Below, piece by piece: positions 20,330 through 32,254 of a stretch of DNA of 64,000 nt. Source of the DNA: Pararge aegeria (Eukaryota > Arthropoda > Insecta > Lepidoptera > Nymphalidae); contig NC_053183.1 of the NCBI RefSeq assembly GCF_905163445.1, forward strand, positions 20,398,001 to 20,462,000, read 5' to 3'. Each line of letters opens with the position of its first letter. Positions within the stretch are counted from its first letter, which is position 1. The notes below the pieces were generated by a model. That model saw only the letters and a program-made list of their open reading frames with translations. It did no database searches and was not told where the DNA came from. The position numbers and the translations under genes are program-made.

Positions 20330-20402
20330 GGTCGCTGTGTGCTGAGTCGCCTAATCGCGTGTCACTTCAGCGCAGGCTGCGGGCAGCGTTTTATTTTCCG
20401 CT
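20330..20402 (-). repeat. CpG-rich dispersed repeat P, copy 2
   Basis: Reverse complement of the 11208-11282 block. It sits in a GC-rich segment (20280-20410) whose remainder ('gcccgagcaggcagcgg') has no partner in the window. Confidence 0.6.
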
Positions 20403-20523
20403 GCCTAGCCCAGGAATAACGGACGAAAATTGCTACGAAATCACAATTTCCGAACGAAGCTACACCAACGATTTATAAGGGCAATTACTAGTTACTATAT
20501 GCAATAGTTATTTTAAATGAATA

Positions 20524-20650
20524 AATTGGTGGATTGGTGAACTCCTCACACCGTTGAGAAAATTATGCGGAACTCTCAGGCATGCAGGTTTCTTCACGAT
20601 ATTTTCTTTCACCGTTGGAGCAATAGTGTTAAACTAGCATACAACTACAC
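20524..20650 (-). repeat. Family E SINE fragment
   Basis: 'ggattggtgaactcctcaca', 'gaactctcaggcatgcagg' and 'tttctttcaccgttgg' are the middle of E on the minus strand. Both ends are missing. Confidence 0.7.
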
Positions 20651-20884
20651 AAACAATGTGGAAGTGTATACAGTGTAGGAAGGAAAAAATAAATTAAATT
20701 ATTATACTTTACTTAAAGCTAATTCGATTGATCTCCGGAATTCGGCCAGAGAACCACAATGTATGTCTACAATATTGAACTTGTTATAAAGTTGACATAA
20801 CCTAATAATAATGCCTTTGTCATAACATAACGTAACAATTACCCCTATGCGAGAAGGTTTTAGCTCGTAACTATGTTAAAAATT

Positions 20885-21302
20885 ACTACATCTCTCAATA
20901 AATTCAAAGTTTATATAATCAATGAATGAATGAATAAACTTTTATTGTACACCACATTAAAAAACTTTAACTTTAACCATCGCCTCACAATAATGTAAAC
21001 ATATATGTATAAACGTATCATATAACATATTATAGTATTAAGGACTACGTCAACGTTGCTTCTTTAATAGTTTTAAATAACAATGTGAGATGGTAATACC
21101 AAAAAATATAACAACCAGCAAGTTTGTTGTGGGCCTCTTTTTAGACCAGGGCGCGTTTGGAACCCTCGTAGCTTTAGTTTTAAGTTGACGAATATAGTTA
21201 TCACAATCAACTCACTTCTATGTCATATTATACATGTAATGTACGCATCAAAAGTTCCGTCTATGTGCATATTTGAATAAAGAAATATTTGAATTTCAAT
21301 CA
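20885..21302 (+). mobile_element. Family C LINE copy, internally rearranged
   Basis: Starts in the coding end ('atctctcaataaattcaaag'). It is broken at about 20920 by a foreign LINE 3' tail and a piece of family C 3' UTR ('cacaataatgtaaacatata'). It then resumes with 'tattatagtattaaggacta', the 3' UTR ('aagtttgttgtgggcc', 'accagggcgcgtttgg') and 'gaataaagaaatatttg'. The order shows secondary insertion or rearrangement within the copy. Confidence 0.75.
20921..20965 (-). mobile_element. LINE 3' tail (TGAA)n nested in family C
   Basis: 'atgaatgaatgaataaac' and 'ttttattgtacacca' match 10738-10773. Only the terminus is present. Confidence 0.55.
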
Positions 21303-21609
21303 ATAATGCAATTAAGAAATCCAAGATTTTGAAAAAATAAGTGAAACCCAAATGAACTACTACAAGCATCGCGCAACAAACAAAAAGGAAATAAAAACTT
21401 GAAATGATTACTAACTTTTTATATTTTCCCGGTGTTCTTTCTGTGCTCAAACAATTTCATGCTCGTAGGAAGAGGGAATATTTATGGGAATTTCTGAAAA
21501 CTGCTAGTTTGCTTACACTTTACATTATTAACAGTAATAATTTTTATTAATTTGTCAGTTTATAACGAAATATTTGTTTATTTAACCACAAGTTAGCTCT
21601 TAATTTCAA

Positions 21610-21665
21610 TGACCTGCCTGCTGGTAAATGATGCAGTCTTAAATAGTAGCGGAGTACCTGTTAGG
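21610..21665 (-). repeat. Family F fragment
   Basis: 'acctgcctgctggtaaatga', 'tgcagtcttaaatagtag' correspond to the F motif ('ggtgatgatgcagtctaag' type) seen at 39176, 50145 and 60616. Confidence 0.45.
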
Positions 21666-21721
21666 GGTATTTTATATTAAATAACCCATAGACGTCTGTT
21701 GTTTTATGAATAGTTATTGTG

Positions 21722-22105
21722 AAAATAGTTCCAAATTCCAGCTCCGCTTGCGTCCAGCGGCTTCATGCGGATCATTCGATGTCGTCGATCTACCTTGTCA
21801 GATGCATGACAACGCCACGTTTACCCATTAAAGGTCACCATTCCAGCAACTTGGGACCCCTGGTCCATCAGTTCTACGCGCAATGTGCCCGGCCATGTCA
21901 CTTCAGCGTCACGATACGTTGAGCTTTATAAGTATCTCTAGTTAATTTAAGGATCTCCTCGTTTCACCACGCAGATATACTCTGGATTTTACCGGATCTC
22001 CTGATTTTACCACGCAGAGATACTCAAAGCATAGTTCTCTATGAAACTCACAGTTAGCTACCACGTTTCAGTGCCGTAACTAACAGCCTAAAAGTTTGTA
22101 AAGGG
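21722..22105 (-). pseudogene. RTE-type LINE fragment with internal duplication
   Basis: The minus-strand content follows the family D C-terminal region: the 'tactgaaacgtggtagctaa' side (SETW area), the 'gagatactttga...' block (VSLRDRIRNEEI area), 'gtgacct..ggtaaacgtggc' and 'aagccgctggacgca'. A 32-bp unit is present twice (21951-21982 and 21994-22025; period 43 bp), which by itself would shift the reading frame. No open frame survives. Confidence 0.75.
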
Positions 22106-22231
22106 TAGACCAAACTCTTCAAACGGTTTTATGTGACTATTTACAAATCTGCAACAATATGCTGAGTCGCGACCATTTTGTTTCTGCGTTTATGGGTGCA
22201 TATGATACTCGTAGTTTAAGTTGTAACGTCT

Positions 22232-22353
22232 ACACTTGGCGACTTGGCCGGCCTACTAAGCTTAGGGAGACGTACCAGTGGCACTACGTACAACGGAAGG
22301 TTCCGGCCGACTAAGGACGGAGACAAGCCCAGGAGAAAGCAGAAGAAGAGGAA
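22232..22353 (+). mobile_element. LINE 3' end, same family as 3825-4112
   Basis: 'ggcgacttggccggcctac' and then 'accagtggcactacgtacaac', 'ggaaggttccggccgac', 'gacaagcccaggagaaag' and an AGAAGAAG end match the 3' part of the element at 4033-4112 and the minus copy at 56797-56975. Confidence 0.7.
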
Positions 22354-24019
22354 TAACGTCTAATTCCTTTTTTTTTCTAACTATTTACTTTTTATTTCAC
22401 TTGTGTTTTATTGCAGAAAAATTTGTCGGTTCAGATTTAAAAAAGATACGGACTAACGTTGCTCATAATTATAGCTAACCTTTTGAAAGTCGGTTGATAT
22501 AAAAATCGCAATATTACATACAGATAGCCAACACATAATACGCTGCGACACTGACGGTCGAGGATATAAAAGATAACATAGAACCAATTGTATCGGTATT
22601 AAAGTCGAAATATGCAGCTGATTTATTCTGGTGAAGGAATACCAGGAAGCTGGCGCGAGGCCAAACGATTGCTTCCGAGCAAAGATACAGCTATTCAAGG
22701 ATTTGACCGGCACGGCGTGGCAGGAAGCGGTGTAAGGAAAGAGCGATAAGAATTCGCATTTACTTTGTTGTACACACTTGACCTATCGTTTTCAACTCTG
22801 TTTCTAGGTAGGGAGGTCTTTTAAACCTACTGCGGATATGTTAGTATTTTCGATTCTGGGAAATATAAAGCTTTAAATTTTGAATCGTTGTTAAACTCAA
22901 CTCTCATCGTCGTCTTAACCTGATTTTCTTCTAGGAATTTTCACACTCCTTAATATTGTGTTGCTCGTATTCAGCGGGTTCCACCTAGTTTTTAAGTACG
23001 GGGTTGCCAATCCAGCATCTTTAAGAACTCAAAGTCCACCGGTCCTCTGAGCTACGTGCTTTACTTACTAAGGTACCAGCGGGTAGAAAGAGCCGGTGTC
23101 TATCAAGGTCTATTGCCACAAAAATACATTTGTTACACATTTATTTAGATTCCATTCACGAACACTTCTAAAGGACCAATCAGAAGGCTAATATTTAAAA
23201 GGGTAACATCACGGGATGAGCCATCTCGTCAATAGCTACGATGCCGTCCGATGAGTAGGTCTACGTTACACATTAGCAATAATTTTCGGTAAAGTGTAGA
23301 ATTTTAAAGCTTATAATATATGAATTTTACGTAATCTCTAATTGATGAATTCAAGAAAATCATTTTTCCGGACAAATCAAGGAAAGTTCACTATTAGTTT
23401 ACTTTCTATGTACATTTTTTAATAAATTTTATAAAACAAGCCTAAGGAGTCTAACAAGAGCCACATTCCAGGCGGGCAATAGAGGCCGCTGGCCGGCCCT
23501 TATAAAACTTAGATATCTATATAGATATTTTTACATACTTAGTGCATATAATTGGATTATTTCTTGGTTATGTTTTCAAAAGATTTACTTAAAGAGAAGG
23601 AAAGAATAAAGAAATCCAAATCAAAATGAAAATAACATAAAACAAATCTCAAGGAACTGAAAAAAAACACAAAATACAAGTGACAGACTCTAGAAAGATA
23701 ACTTCAGCAAGAAACTAAAATGAATAGATTATTATTACATAAGGTACTGCCACGCATATGATACAGAACGTTGTGAAGATATACGTCAATGCCCACTCTG
23801 GCGAAAATGGTGTCATGTTTAGTGACTAAGATTTAAGTAAATATATCATATGCTACCAAACACTTAATGAAAGTTTTATATTGTAATTATATACTTCATA
23901 TGTCTAATAAGGGCCACTATTTTTTTTTGTAATTTAATTATATTTGATTCTTATTTCCTGTCCCTAGTTAAACTCCAGGTAGGGTAGGGCTGCCTGGAGG
24001 CAGGAATTATAATTTGTAA
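22354..24019. other. No recognised gene
   Basis: AT-rich with a few GC-richer spots. A tRNA-like or SINE-like stretch on the minus strand at 22995-23090 ('cacgtagctcagaggacc') has no in-window partner. No coding seen. Confidence 0.3.
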
Positions 24020-24027
24020 CTTTTTGT

Positions 24028-24046
24028 ATATATATATATATATTTT
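24028..24046. repeat. (TA)n microsatellite
   Basis: A perfect alternating TA run within AT-rich sequence following a possible LINE 3' UTR ('ctccaggtagggtagggc'). Confidence 0.8.
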
Positions 24047-25194
24047 TTATTTAGTTTAGTTTTTAATTATTCTGTTATATAATAGTGTCATATTACATAC
24101 ATATGGGTCATAGTTAACAAATAAAAAAAATATATTATTACTATTAGATAAGTTTAAGTTATCACTTCTGTAGGGCGTTTCGAGACGCACATGATTTTTT
24201 TAATAGTAATAGTTGTGGACCAAGCGGATAGCTCACCTGATAGATAGATAGACTGTGATAAAATATAGTCCTACAATAAGCCACCCTATGTCCATCAACC
24301 TGAGGCGTAGGTGCTAAGCCTCATATAACTGTTATCACACCGGCAACCACGCCCTTCCAGAAAAAAGTATGGCAGAGGTACTTTCCCGGACGAGCTCGGA
24401 CATAAAAACTCTACTAATCTAAATTTAAATGTATTCTTATCTGCCATCACCACGGCATTCCTTTTATAAGTAACGCTTAATCTAAGGAGATTCCTAGGCA
24501 TACGTGTACCGCTATATACAATAGTTTTCAGTTTAGAGTTGGGGAAAAGATTTTTTTTCTATAGACATCGCCTAGATCATTGGGCACCCCATTAAAGTGG
24601 TTCCTAGGTTTAGAGAAAATGAACATTAGTGTATTCAAGTGAAACGTTGTAATCGCTGCATCTCACAACGTGGAACCTCCACTGGCTTGTCATGACAAAC
24701 ACTATCCCATACTTGTACCATAATGTGCATATAACAATTTACCGACTTCCGTATAATAGCAATATTTATTCGGCTCCGATATAAATGCTTATATTTATTT
24801 TCTAAGAATTTATTTGCGATATAAATTCGATTCGTTGCTCATACCTATTATTTCTCTGTGTTTACTAACTTTTTTAGGCACGATTATTATAAAACGATAA
24901 CGACTAACGACTTTTTCTGCGTTTTTTTTGTGGTATGTATCCATCTCTAGAATGCAAAATATCACCACAATCCCTGTTGTGGTAGAACATTATAACAAAA
25001 AACGTATATATATATAAACGTATATATATAATAGGTAGGCATTTATAATATTAGTTTAAATACATATTTATTTTTTTACTTTATGTAAGTTCGCTATCCT
25101 TCTCCATTTCTCCGACTGCTTTGGGTCGTGGAGAAAAATCTCAAAACAAGATAATTGTTTTCTTGTCCATATCTTTTCTTATTTGTGATTAGAA
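24047..25194. other. No recognised gene
   Basis: 24230-24520 contains a moderately GC-rich stretch ('gcggatagctcacctgatag', 'ctgaggcgtaggtgctaag') that reads like an old insect repeat, but I cannot confirm a second copy here. TA-rich runs lie at 25006-25032. Confidence 0.3.
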
Positions 25195-25360
25195 AGTAAG
25201 AAAGAAGAAGAAAGAAAAAATCTTTATTCATGTTAAATGTTAAACAGGATATAATATAGAGACAGAATGTATATCAGACAGAAAGGGTGTACGGCTCAGC
25301 AATTGCAATATATTATAGGTACATGCATGACGCTGATTTTCAGCTAAGACCCAAGTGACG
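25195..25360 (-). mobile_element. LINE-like 3' UTR with GAAA/GAA tail, copy 2
   Basis: 'aagaaagaagaagaaagaaa' then 'atctttattcatg' (reverse of an 'aataaag' signal). The inner part ('acgctgattttcagc', 'aagtgacgtt') matches 613-647 beside the other GAAA tail. Confidence 0.5.
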
Positions 25361-25507
25361 TTATAGAAAACGCAATAGAAAAAAAATGCAAAGCAGGTTA
25401 TTCCCACTAAAGTGATAGAAGCACTTCATTTGGTATAAAATAATAAATAATACGATACCTTTTTAATGTGTAACTGTACTGATGGTTAGATAGTCGCTAT
25501 TTTTATG

Positions 25508-25876
25508 TCTGATAAGAAGACTCAAGGTCACTCTGTGAGCGATGGAGCTTGGAGTATCTTTACGTGCTCAAATCTTTAATTAGTAAATCCGTAGAACTAG
25601 AGTTACCGACAAAGCTAAAAGAGTCGCGAAGCTAAAGTGGCAATGGGCGGGCACATAACATGGAGAATCGATGTACGTTCGGGTCCCAAGGTGCTGGAAT
25701 GGCGACCTCGCACTGGTAAACGCAGCGTTGGTAGAGATGGTGGAGGTCCACCCCCGACGAGGTGGACGGATGACATAAAGTGAGTCGCAGAGAGCCGGTG
25801 GATCCAAGCGGTACAAGACCCTACTATTTGGAACTCCCTAAAAAAGACCATTGTCCAGTAGTGGACGTCAAATAAA
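25508..25876 (+). pseudogene. RTE-type LINE C-terminal fragment, frameshifted
   Basis: Translating the plus strand across small shifts gives the D family order: the 'actcaaggtcactctgtgag' region (RVTQRAMERAMLG), then VTDKAKRVAKLKWQWAGHI, VLEWRPRTGKRSVGRDGG, TRWTDDIK and, after the stop, 'agaccattgtccagtagtgg'. Single-base indels break the frame at about 25570. 5'-truncated. Confidence 0.8.
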
Positions 25877-27246
25877 CATGGAACTACTCTCAGGACCTAC
25901 CTTTTAAATTAATAGGAATCACCTAAAACGATAACCTAATAGAAAGTTAGACGTAAGCATTGACGAACCTTTTGATACATACCTTTTTAGGAATCGTATT
26001 GAAAACCTGAAATTTCCTCTTTTTTTATCTGTTAGAAGAAACAAAGGCAAGCTACAGCTTCAGTTAAACAAAGTAAAAAATCTAGGTTAAACAAGACTAC
26101 CGGATAGCGACATTATACTTAGTACAAAGTTTACTCGCTTGCGTAAACATTTCTAAAGGGCATAACTTGTACAAGTTACTCGCATTTGCGGTTGCAAAGT
26201 TTGGCAAGTTTCGACAAATACACAAGTAAAGTCAACAAGCATAAGCTTAGGATTTCGGCCGTGGTCTGTACTTAGGGCACTCGAGAACGCAGCGGCCAAC
26301 ATCGTGACCCAAGGGCACCGCCTAAGCATTACTGAATGAACGGTTACTATGAAGAAGTAGGAGGTATAAATGCAACATTGTTTGAGTAAAAGGTGCTTTT
26401 AACGTTTCTGGAAGCAATATTTTTTTAACCAATCCAAATCGGTGGTTGCAAAACTTAGCACGGGTGACAAAAAAAATTAAAACTATTTCCTTGAGAGCTA
26501 CCTCAAACATTTTCATTGCAGTCATTATAAACATATTACCGGTCCACTATAGGTTGCGGGCTTCCCCCAGAATAAGATGCGCTTTGACCACCACTCTGAC
26601 CAAGCTGGGACAGGTAGACTTCACACACCTTTGACAACATATCGAGAAATCTTACGTTATATAGAAAAATAATCAGCTATATATACAAATCTGACTTTAA
26701 AATCTTTACCCAAAAATGGAAGTTCATTATGGTATCGGTGTATATTTCATAATTATCTTCACTATATATATATATATATCCTTGAAAGACTTTAGTCTGT
26801 GTGTATTGTTTTAAGTGAGAAATCGTTACATCGTTTGTGTAAAATCTATAAATTTTTAAAATGAACGACAAATGTCATAATTTGAAAACTCTATCCAATA
26901 TTAGCAAATAAACGTACCTTCAGTGTTAAGTATGTTAGTTAACAACTTAACAGGCACTGCATTGTCCATCAATTCATTGAATAGCAGAATGATGTTAAAT
27001 CTTAATCGCACAATATTTTAAAAAATGTTAGTTAAAAGTATTTTAAGGTAATTTCTCTGTCTCTAATTCTGGCTGATTAGTGCTCAAGAACCCTTATTAT
27101 AGTGGCTGGCGTTTCGTTTGTTCGTTTGCACAGAGGTTGTAAGCGGCTTAAAACTTTACTACACTGGATATGTGAACCAATATTATCAGTTTACATTCTT
27201 CAACGAATATTATAGACTGTAAATAATCTATACGTATAATAAAACT
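25877..27246. other. No recognised gene; weak E-like patch at 26585-26650
   Basis: 'tagacttcacacacctttga' and 'caacatatcgagaaatc' at 26618-26655 look like a diverged family E body. Otherwise AT-rich, with a TA microsatellite at 26764-26780. Confidence 0.3.
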
Positions 27247-27646
27247 GAAACTGGAATATTTCTGTACATTTAATATATTTTTAAAATTCTGACCGGAGGA
27301 TGCTTTATAATGGATACTGAATCTACTGAACGGATTTAAATAAAATTTGGTACAGTGGTAGCTGATATTCCGGGGCAGATAGGATACTTTTTATCCCGAT
27401 AAACAATAAGTTTTCTCCGGGAAATGGGATGACAATTATTATCAATTTTACTTCATATCTCCGGTAAATTCGAACCGATTTTAATAATTCTTTATTTCTT
27501 TTATTTGAAAGTGTATAATATCAAGCATGTATTGTCTTATTTTAATAAGGATCTGATTAATAATGTCGGAGATAAAGGACGTAACTCTTCACAAATAACA
27601 GCAAGTCGCAAGGCGTATGAAACAACGATGGAATGCATGCGTACCA
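27247..27646 (+). repeat. Helitron-associated repeat, copy 2
   Basis: Parallels 6020-6406 over its length (see that entry). It ends 'ggaatgcatgcgtacca' immediately before the TC of the small Helitron at 27647. Either the Helitron inserted here, or the two parts form one family. Confidence 0.7.
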
Positions 27647-27841
27647 TCCTACTAATATTAAAAATGCGACAGTTTGTGAGGATGCATGAATGGATGGATG
27701 TATGTATGTTTGTATTAACTAAAATAATGACAACTTACTAACTCAGTATACCACGTAAAATAATAGTAGGTACATAGCTAGTCACGATGATTATAATGTT
27801 AGTATCAGATCTATTCGGACGAAGTCGCGAGGGTCCGCTAG
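27647..27841 (+). mobile_element. Intact 195-bp non-autonomous Helitron
   Basis: Begins TCCTACTAATATTAAAAATG after an A and ends 'gaagtcgcgagggtccgCTAG' before a T, fulfilling the Helitron rule (5' TC, 3' CTRR, A/T insertion site). Internal 'tttgtgaggatg' and 'tggatggatgtatg' are shared with 6430-6465. No coding. Confidence 0.75.
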
Positions 27842-29628
27842 TTTGAAATAAAAAAATTAACTTAAGATGCTATGATGAGTAAGATCATTACAGTAACGCC
27901 CATACTCGAACGAAACTAGTCGGATAAACAACGACCAAAATCATCCCTAAGCAAGGCTGAATTATTTCTTAAGATGGCATATAAAAGCATAATTCCGATG
28001 AAGTGGGATTACGTTGAGTAATTCTCTAATTCTGAGAGTTACTAAGAACTGTAAGAGGTTTAGCAGGTGCCACCTTGATGTAGACTAGGAGTGGGTGAAT
28101 AAAATTAACGAGGTATTATAAATTCAAACTTTTCGTATTATTATAATAAAATCACCAAAAAAAGGAAATCACTGTCTTAATTCTTCTCTAAGAAAAAATA
28201 TAATTAAAATTAATTCAAAGAGATTTAAAATCATCAATCAGCAAAATAATCAGTTGGTCAAAAGCTGTATGCTTTTCTAACAAATAACATTTTGTTGAAA
28301 GGAAAACTATATATATTCATTCCTATATGATCTTCAACCACACCAGCACATAAAAAAGTGGCCTAACTTATAACAGCCTTTATATTTAGCGTGGACTTTT
28401 AAGTAAATAGTTTTTATTCAAATAGAAAACGAATGCACGTCTGTAATACTGAAAACTTAAATCGAAAAGCTCTCGTATTTCCAAACGTACCTTTGAGTAG
28501 GCACTTCTCGTCTACATTTCTTGGGAGTAAATTATGGATTCAAAATTTATTCAAGCGTTTTGTCGTCGACGTTTTTGCATATCGGCTCTCCTACTATGTT
28601 ATTTTTTTACTGCCTCATTGAAAGCATGCGCCAATGTTGAGTTACATTGCTGCTCTGGTTTGAAGACTGGACGGAAATTTCATTCAAATTCACCTATGGT
28701 TGTTATGACTTGTAAATAAACTGAACATTTCTTTCGTATTTCAATTGAAGCTAAGTTAGTGGTAGTCTAGGAGACAACAATGAACTTTTATGTTGCATCC
28801 GACAATATAGCTATAACTACTGGTAGATATTACTTAATTAAAATGTCTCGTATATTTACTAAATAATTTATTATCTACTAAATTATTACTAATTTGAAAG
28901 ATAACACTGTGACATTAATGAGGATTTCATCGGTTAGAGAAAATATGGATTTTTTGGGAAAGAGATTATTAGATATATTTTAAAAATGTGTATTTTTGTT
29001 ATATTACTGCTTAGAACATTTATTATTTTGAGAGGTCTTTGTTTTTTAATTTATTAATAGATAATAAGCAAATTCTGCTTTAATTTGTTAGGAGAGCTAA
29101 TTTCAACTGGTTACTTAACGTTCAGATTATTTATCTTTTTAAATGTTACTTCTAAGTGCTATTTTTATAACATGCAATTATTTTCTGGTCCAAATCAATT
29201 AAAAGAAACTGTCGATAGAAGTGAAAATTAAATCTTTGTACATATATACACGGTATACATATAGCACAACACATTTTATTGTTTTTTGTTCACCCAACGC
29301 GCATATAGGAGTTTCACTTTACGAAATCCTTCATAAAGATACTATTTTAAGCATAAACACTTTCAGCTAATTTTTATTAAATATAACACTGAATAGTTAT
29401 GATGATATGACATGATGCAGCTTAAGATGTAATGCTCTTGTTTACTAGTTATGTTTCGTAAGACGAAAGCCGAATTATACGTGTGCAATAGAAATTACAA
29501 GCAAAACGCTTCACATGTGCCGTGGGATATCATTTGCCAAATACGTACATAACGCGATATCTATGATGGGAGAACAAAAGTAAGTCACGATTGGTTATAT
29601 ACCCATAAGTGAACAGTTAGACGGCTTA
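27842..29628. other. No recognised gene
   Basis: AT-rich; short frames at 28433-28719 are in sequence with no domain signature. No repeat partner noticed. Confidence 0.35.
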
Positions 29629-29789
29629 TCTTATATATAATATATATTTCTTGTGTGCGTGTGTATGTCACTGAACTCCTCCTAAACGGGTGGACTGATT
29701 TGAATTAATTTTTTGGTATGCGTTTGGGTGGCACCCTGAATTGTTTAGATTCACAAATCAGCCCAACAGATGGCGCTGGGGTCCGCTAG
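29629..29789 (+). mobile_element. Intact 161-bp Helitron (different subfamily)
   Basis: Starts TCTTATATATAATATATATT after A (29628) and ends 'ggcgctggggtccgCTAG' before T (29790). The internal 'cactgaactcctcctaaacg' and 'tggactgatttgaatt' correspond in layout to the 55651 Helitron ('gatggactcctaaactat', 'aaccgatttt'). Non-coding. Confidence 0.75.
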
Positions 29790-30546
29790 TATTTATTGTA
29801 AATATTAAGTTTGATTTGTAATTATTATTACTTATAACTTAAATTCTGATTTTGAATTGTAATTGAATAAATAAATACATACACCTTACATTTACCTGAT
29901 CGGTTTTTAGATATAATTTTATGAAATTCATAAGTCATACAAAGTACCTACTAAAATGTCTTAAAGAGCCAACTTCAGGCAGGCCAAATAAAAGCATATG
30001 ATCTGTTCCAGTTTAGGCACTTAGTTTAGAATGTATCGATGTAACCGAGGTGGTCTCTCGAGCTATAAGAGGACTTTTATTGAAAAAGCACAAAAGCGGG
30101 ACACGTTAAAATCTTGGGAAGCTTCCACATTAAAATTCAGCGATCAAGTTCGCCAGCCGGCGCCGGCGGTGAATTCCAAAAAACTTCTCGACATTCGCGC
30201 GAGGCCTGAGGTCGCCAAACTATTGTTGGTTGATTTTTTGGGTAGATCGCAATATAAAACAAATGCTCTTTTATCATTTTCACCCTCAGCCTGTGTGTTC
30301 TTCCTCTGCCATAGACGAGGAAGGTTAAGAGCTGTGATCCCCCACCATGCTGCAATGCGGTGTCGCGTTCTTTAACGGTTACGATCATGTGTTCCCCGAA
30401 CCTACGACTTAAACGACGGCCCTACGACGCGACGTGCTACATGGTGGAACACAGTAATTTCCCAACTCCGGTTTGGAAGAATTTTTAAAAGATGAATAAA
30501 CACGTTAAATGTCTGCCTTAAAAACCATACTACCTTATATGTTTCT
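29790..30546. other. LINE-tail-like AT stretch, then GC-richer unassigned block
   Basis: 29790-29880 ends 'ttgaataaataaataca', like a LINE terminus into which the preceding Helitron may have landed. 30130-30440 is GC-richer ('ccagccggcgccggcgg', 'cctcagcctgtgtgttc') with a weak open frame. I suspect an old repeat but have no second copy. Confidence 0.3.
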
Positions 30547-30793
30547 TATTCTTAATGACAAGGTTGCTTGGAAGCTTCAGGCTCCCCTTTTATCTCTCAC
30601 AAGATATAAAAATGAATGTGAAAATGAAAATGTAAATAGTTGTTTGAAAAGAGCAACTGCTGAGTTTCTTGCCGGCTTCTTCTCGGTAGAATCTGCCTTC
30701 AAAACCGGTGGGAAAGTCACTACAAACAGGCAGACTTGACGTTTCAACAGTGCTTATATTAGGCCTATTTAAAATAAATGAATTTTAAATTTG
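30547..30793 (+). mobile_element. Family B LINE 3' end
   Basis: 'cttaatgacaaggttgcttg' (LNDKVAW) and then 'gagtttcttgccggcttc', 'cggtagaatctgccttc', 'aaccggtggg', 'gacttgacgtttcaacag' and 'ttaggcctatttaaaataaa' match 19945-20180. Only the last ORF residues and 3' UTR are present. Confidence 0.8.
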
Positions 30794-32254
30794 TCTTGGA
30801 AACCAAATCCCCTGAAGAGTAGTGAATCCCCTGAGTTGGAGTAGTGCCCCTCCAAAAGATATAAATAACTTTGGGAATAACTGAGCTAAACTAAACTATG
30901 AAAATTATTTACGATACTTTCACATAATTCGCAAACCTATAAAATTGCTTTAAAACTTGAAATTTTACGAAGCTGTTCTCGTTATTCTTTAACTGAACGT
31001 TAAATAAAAGTTTATGGCGTGAAGTAAAGTTTATTGGGGGAGTATCGATTCCTTTGCTTGCATGTCGTTTTAATGAATCGACCAATATATGATGTACGAT
31101 TATATTCAAGTTTTACGATACTATCCGTAGTATTCATAACTTTATTATATCGTAAAATAAGGGGTCTTATACGTTTGTCAGCTTTGTCTATTAATGTCTG
31201 AGGTATCTTATTTCTGAAATTATCACCAATTTTTCGCTTTTTGGTTTGCTTATTTGTTTATAGCGAGGCAGATGTATATAAAGACCGACCGGATCTACGG
31301 CTTAGTGTTCTCTCATAGGTACGGAAGGGATAGCTTCATAAAGGCCTAAATGCAATCATCCATGCAGTTATCGGCTTATGTGTTGCTTAACCAGGTCAAA
31401 CGACTATAACGTTATTATATAAGTGGGCCACACCTTCCTCATTAGATGGATAGTCCAAAGCCACTAAAAGTCCCGCTGTTGGGCGCCTTGTAATCAAAAT
31501 GTCGGATGTGGAGAACAAACGCACGACGCTACTCAAATGTGGTCTATCGATTATTATATGTTAGTGATAATAACAGAAACTATCAGCTTAACATACTCTC
31601 AGGCCCACAAGAGTGGACTTCGCTTATTTCCTAAATACGGGCGAGTGCTGAGAATTTCTTAACTAAACCACCTAAAAAATAATAGTTAACTAAATTTTCA
31701 AAAGGTTTTTAGGTTTCTATTTTTATTCATCTCACTAGATTTAATTTAAGTGTGTGGTTCTTGCTCCAGACGGGCGATAATTCTTGCGACTCAGTCTTGC
31801 ACTATAGCAGTATTATCGAATGTGGGTTTCATGATACACATTACCTTATGATCGCCTTATTTTGTACTTTTTTTAACTGTGAAACTGTTAATTGAAATAA
31901 ACTATTTATTATTTACTGATATTATAAATGCAAAAGTGTTTTTGTTTGTTTGTCTGTCCCTTACGCCGAACTAAGCAACCAATCAACATAATATTTGTCT
32001 TTGAGTTAATTTAGACACAAAGAGTAACAAAGGCTACTTTTCTGCGAAGAAGACAAACTGTTCAAACGGGATTTGTAAATAACAGTATTAAAACATCGAC
32101 TGCGTTTATTACGCAGGTAACAGTTACAACCTAATAGTGTTAATAGTGTGTGTAGAAGAAGTAAAGCGACGTATGACAGTAACTAGAAAAAACTGAAGAA
32201 AATATGGAGGAGTCGTAACATTAAGGCCACTAAAATCCATCCGGCTTGTACAAC
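30794..32254. other. No gene; possible Helitron 5' end at about 31917
   Basis: 'actgatattataaatgcaaa' and 'gtttgtttgtctgtccc' at 31916-31970 resemble a Helitron 5' region, but no matching 3' CTAG end could be fixed. The rest is unassigned. Confidence 0.3.

Noticed and set aside
22995..23090. Minus-strand tRNA-like stretch ('cacgtagctcagaggacc')
   Set aside because: Looks like an old SINE head, but no second copy is seen here and no cloverleaf forms.
24230..24520. Dispersed repeat around 'gcggatagctcacctgatag'
   Set aside because: I recall similar phrases in other moth and butterfly genomes, but the window gives no second copy to support it.
30031..30375. 114-residue plus frame as a gene
   Set aside because: Composition changes along it, the opposite strand is equally open, and no domain is visible; likely old repeat sequence.
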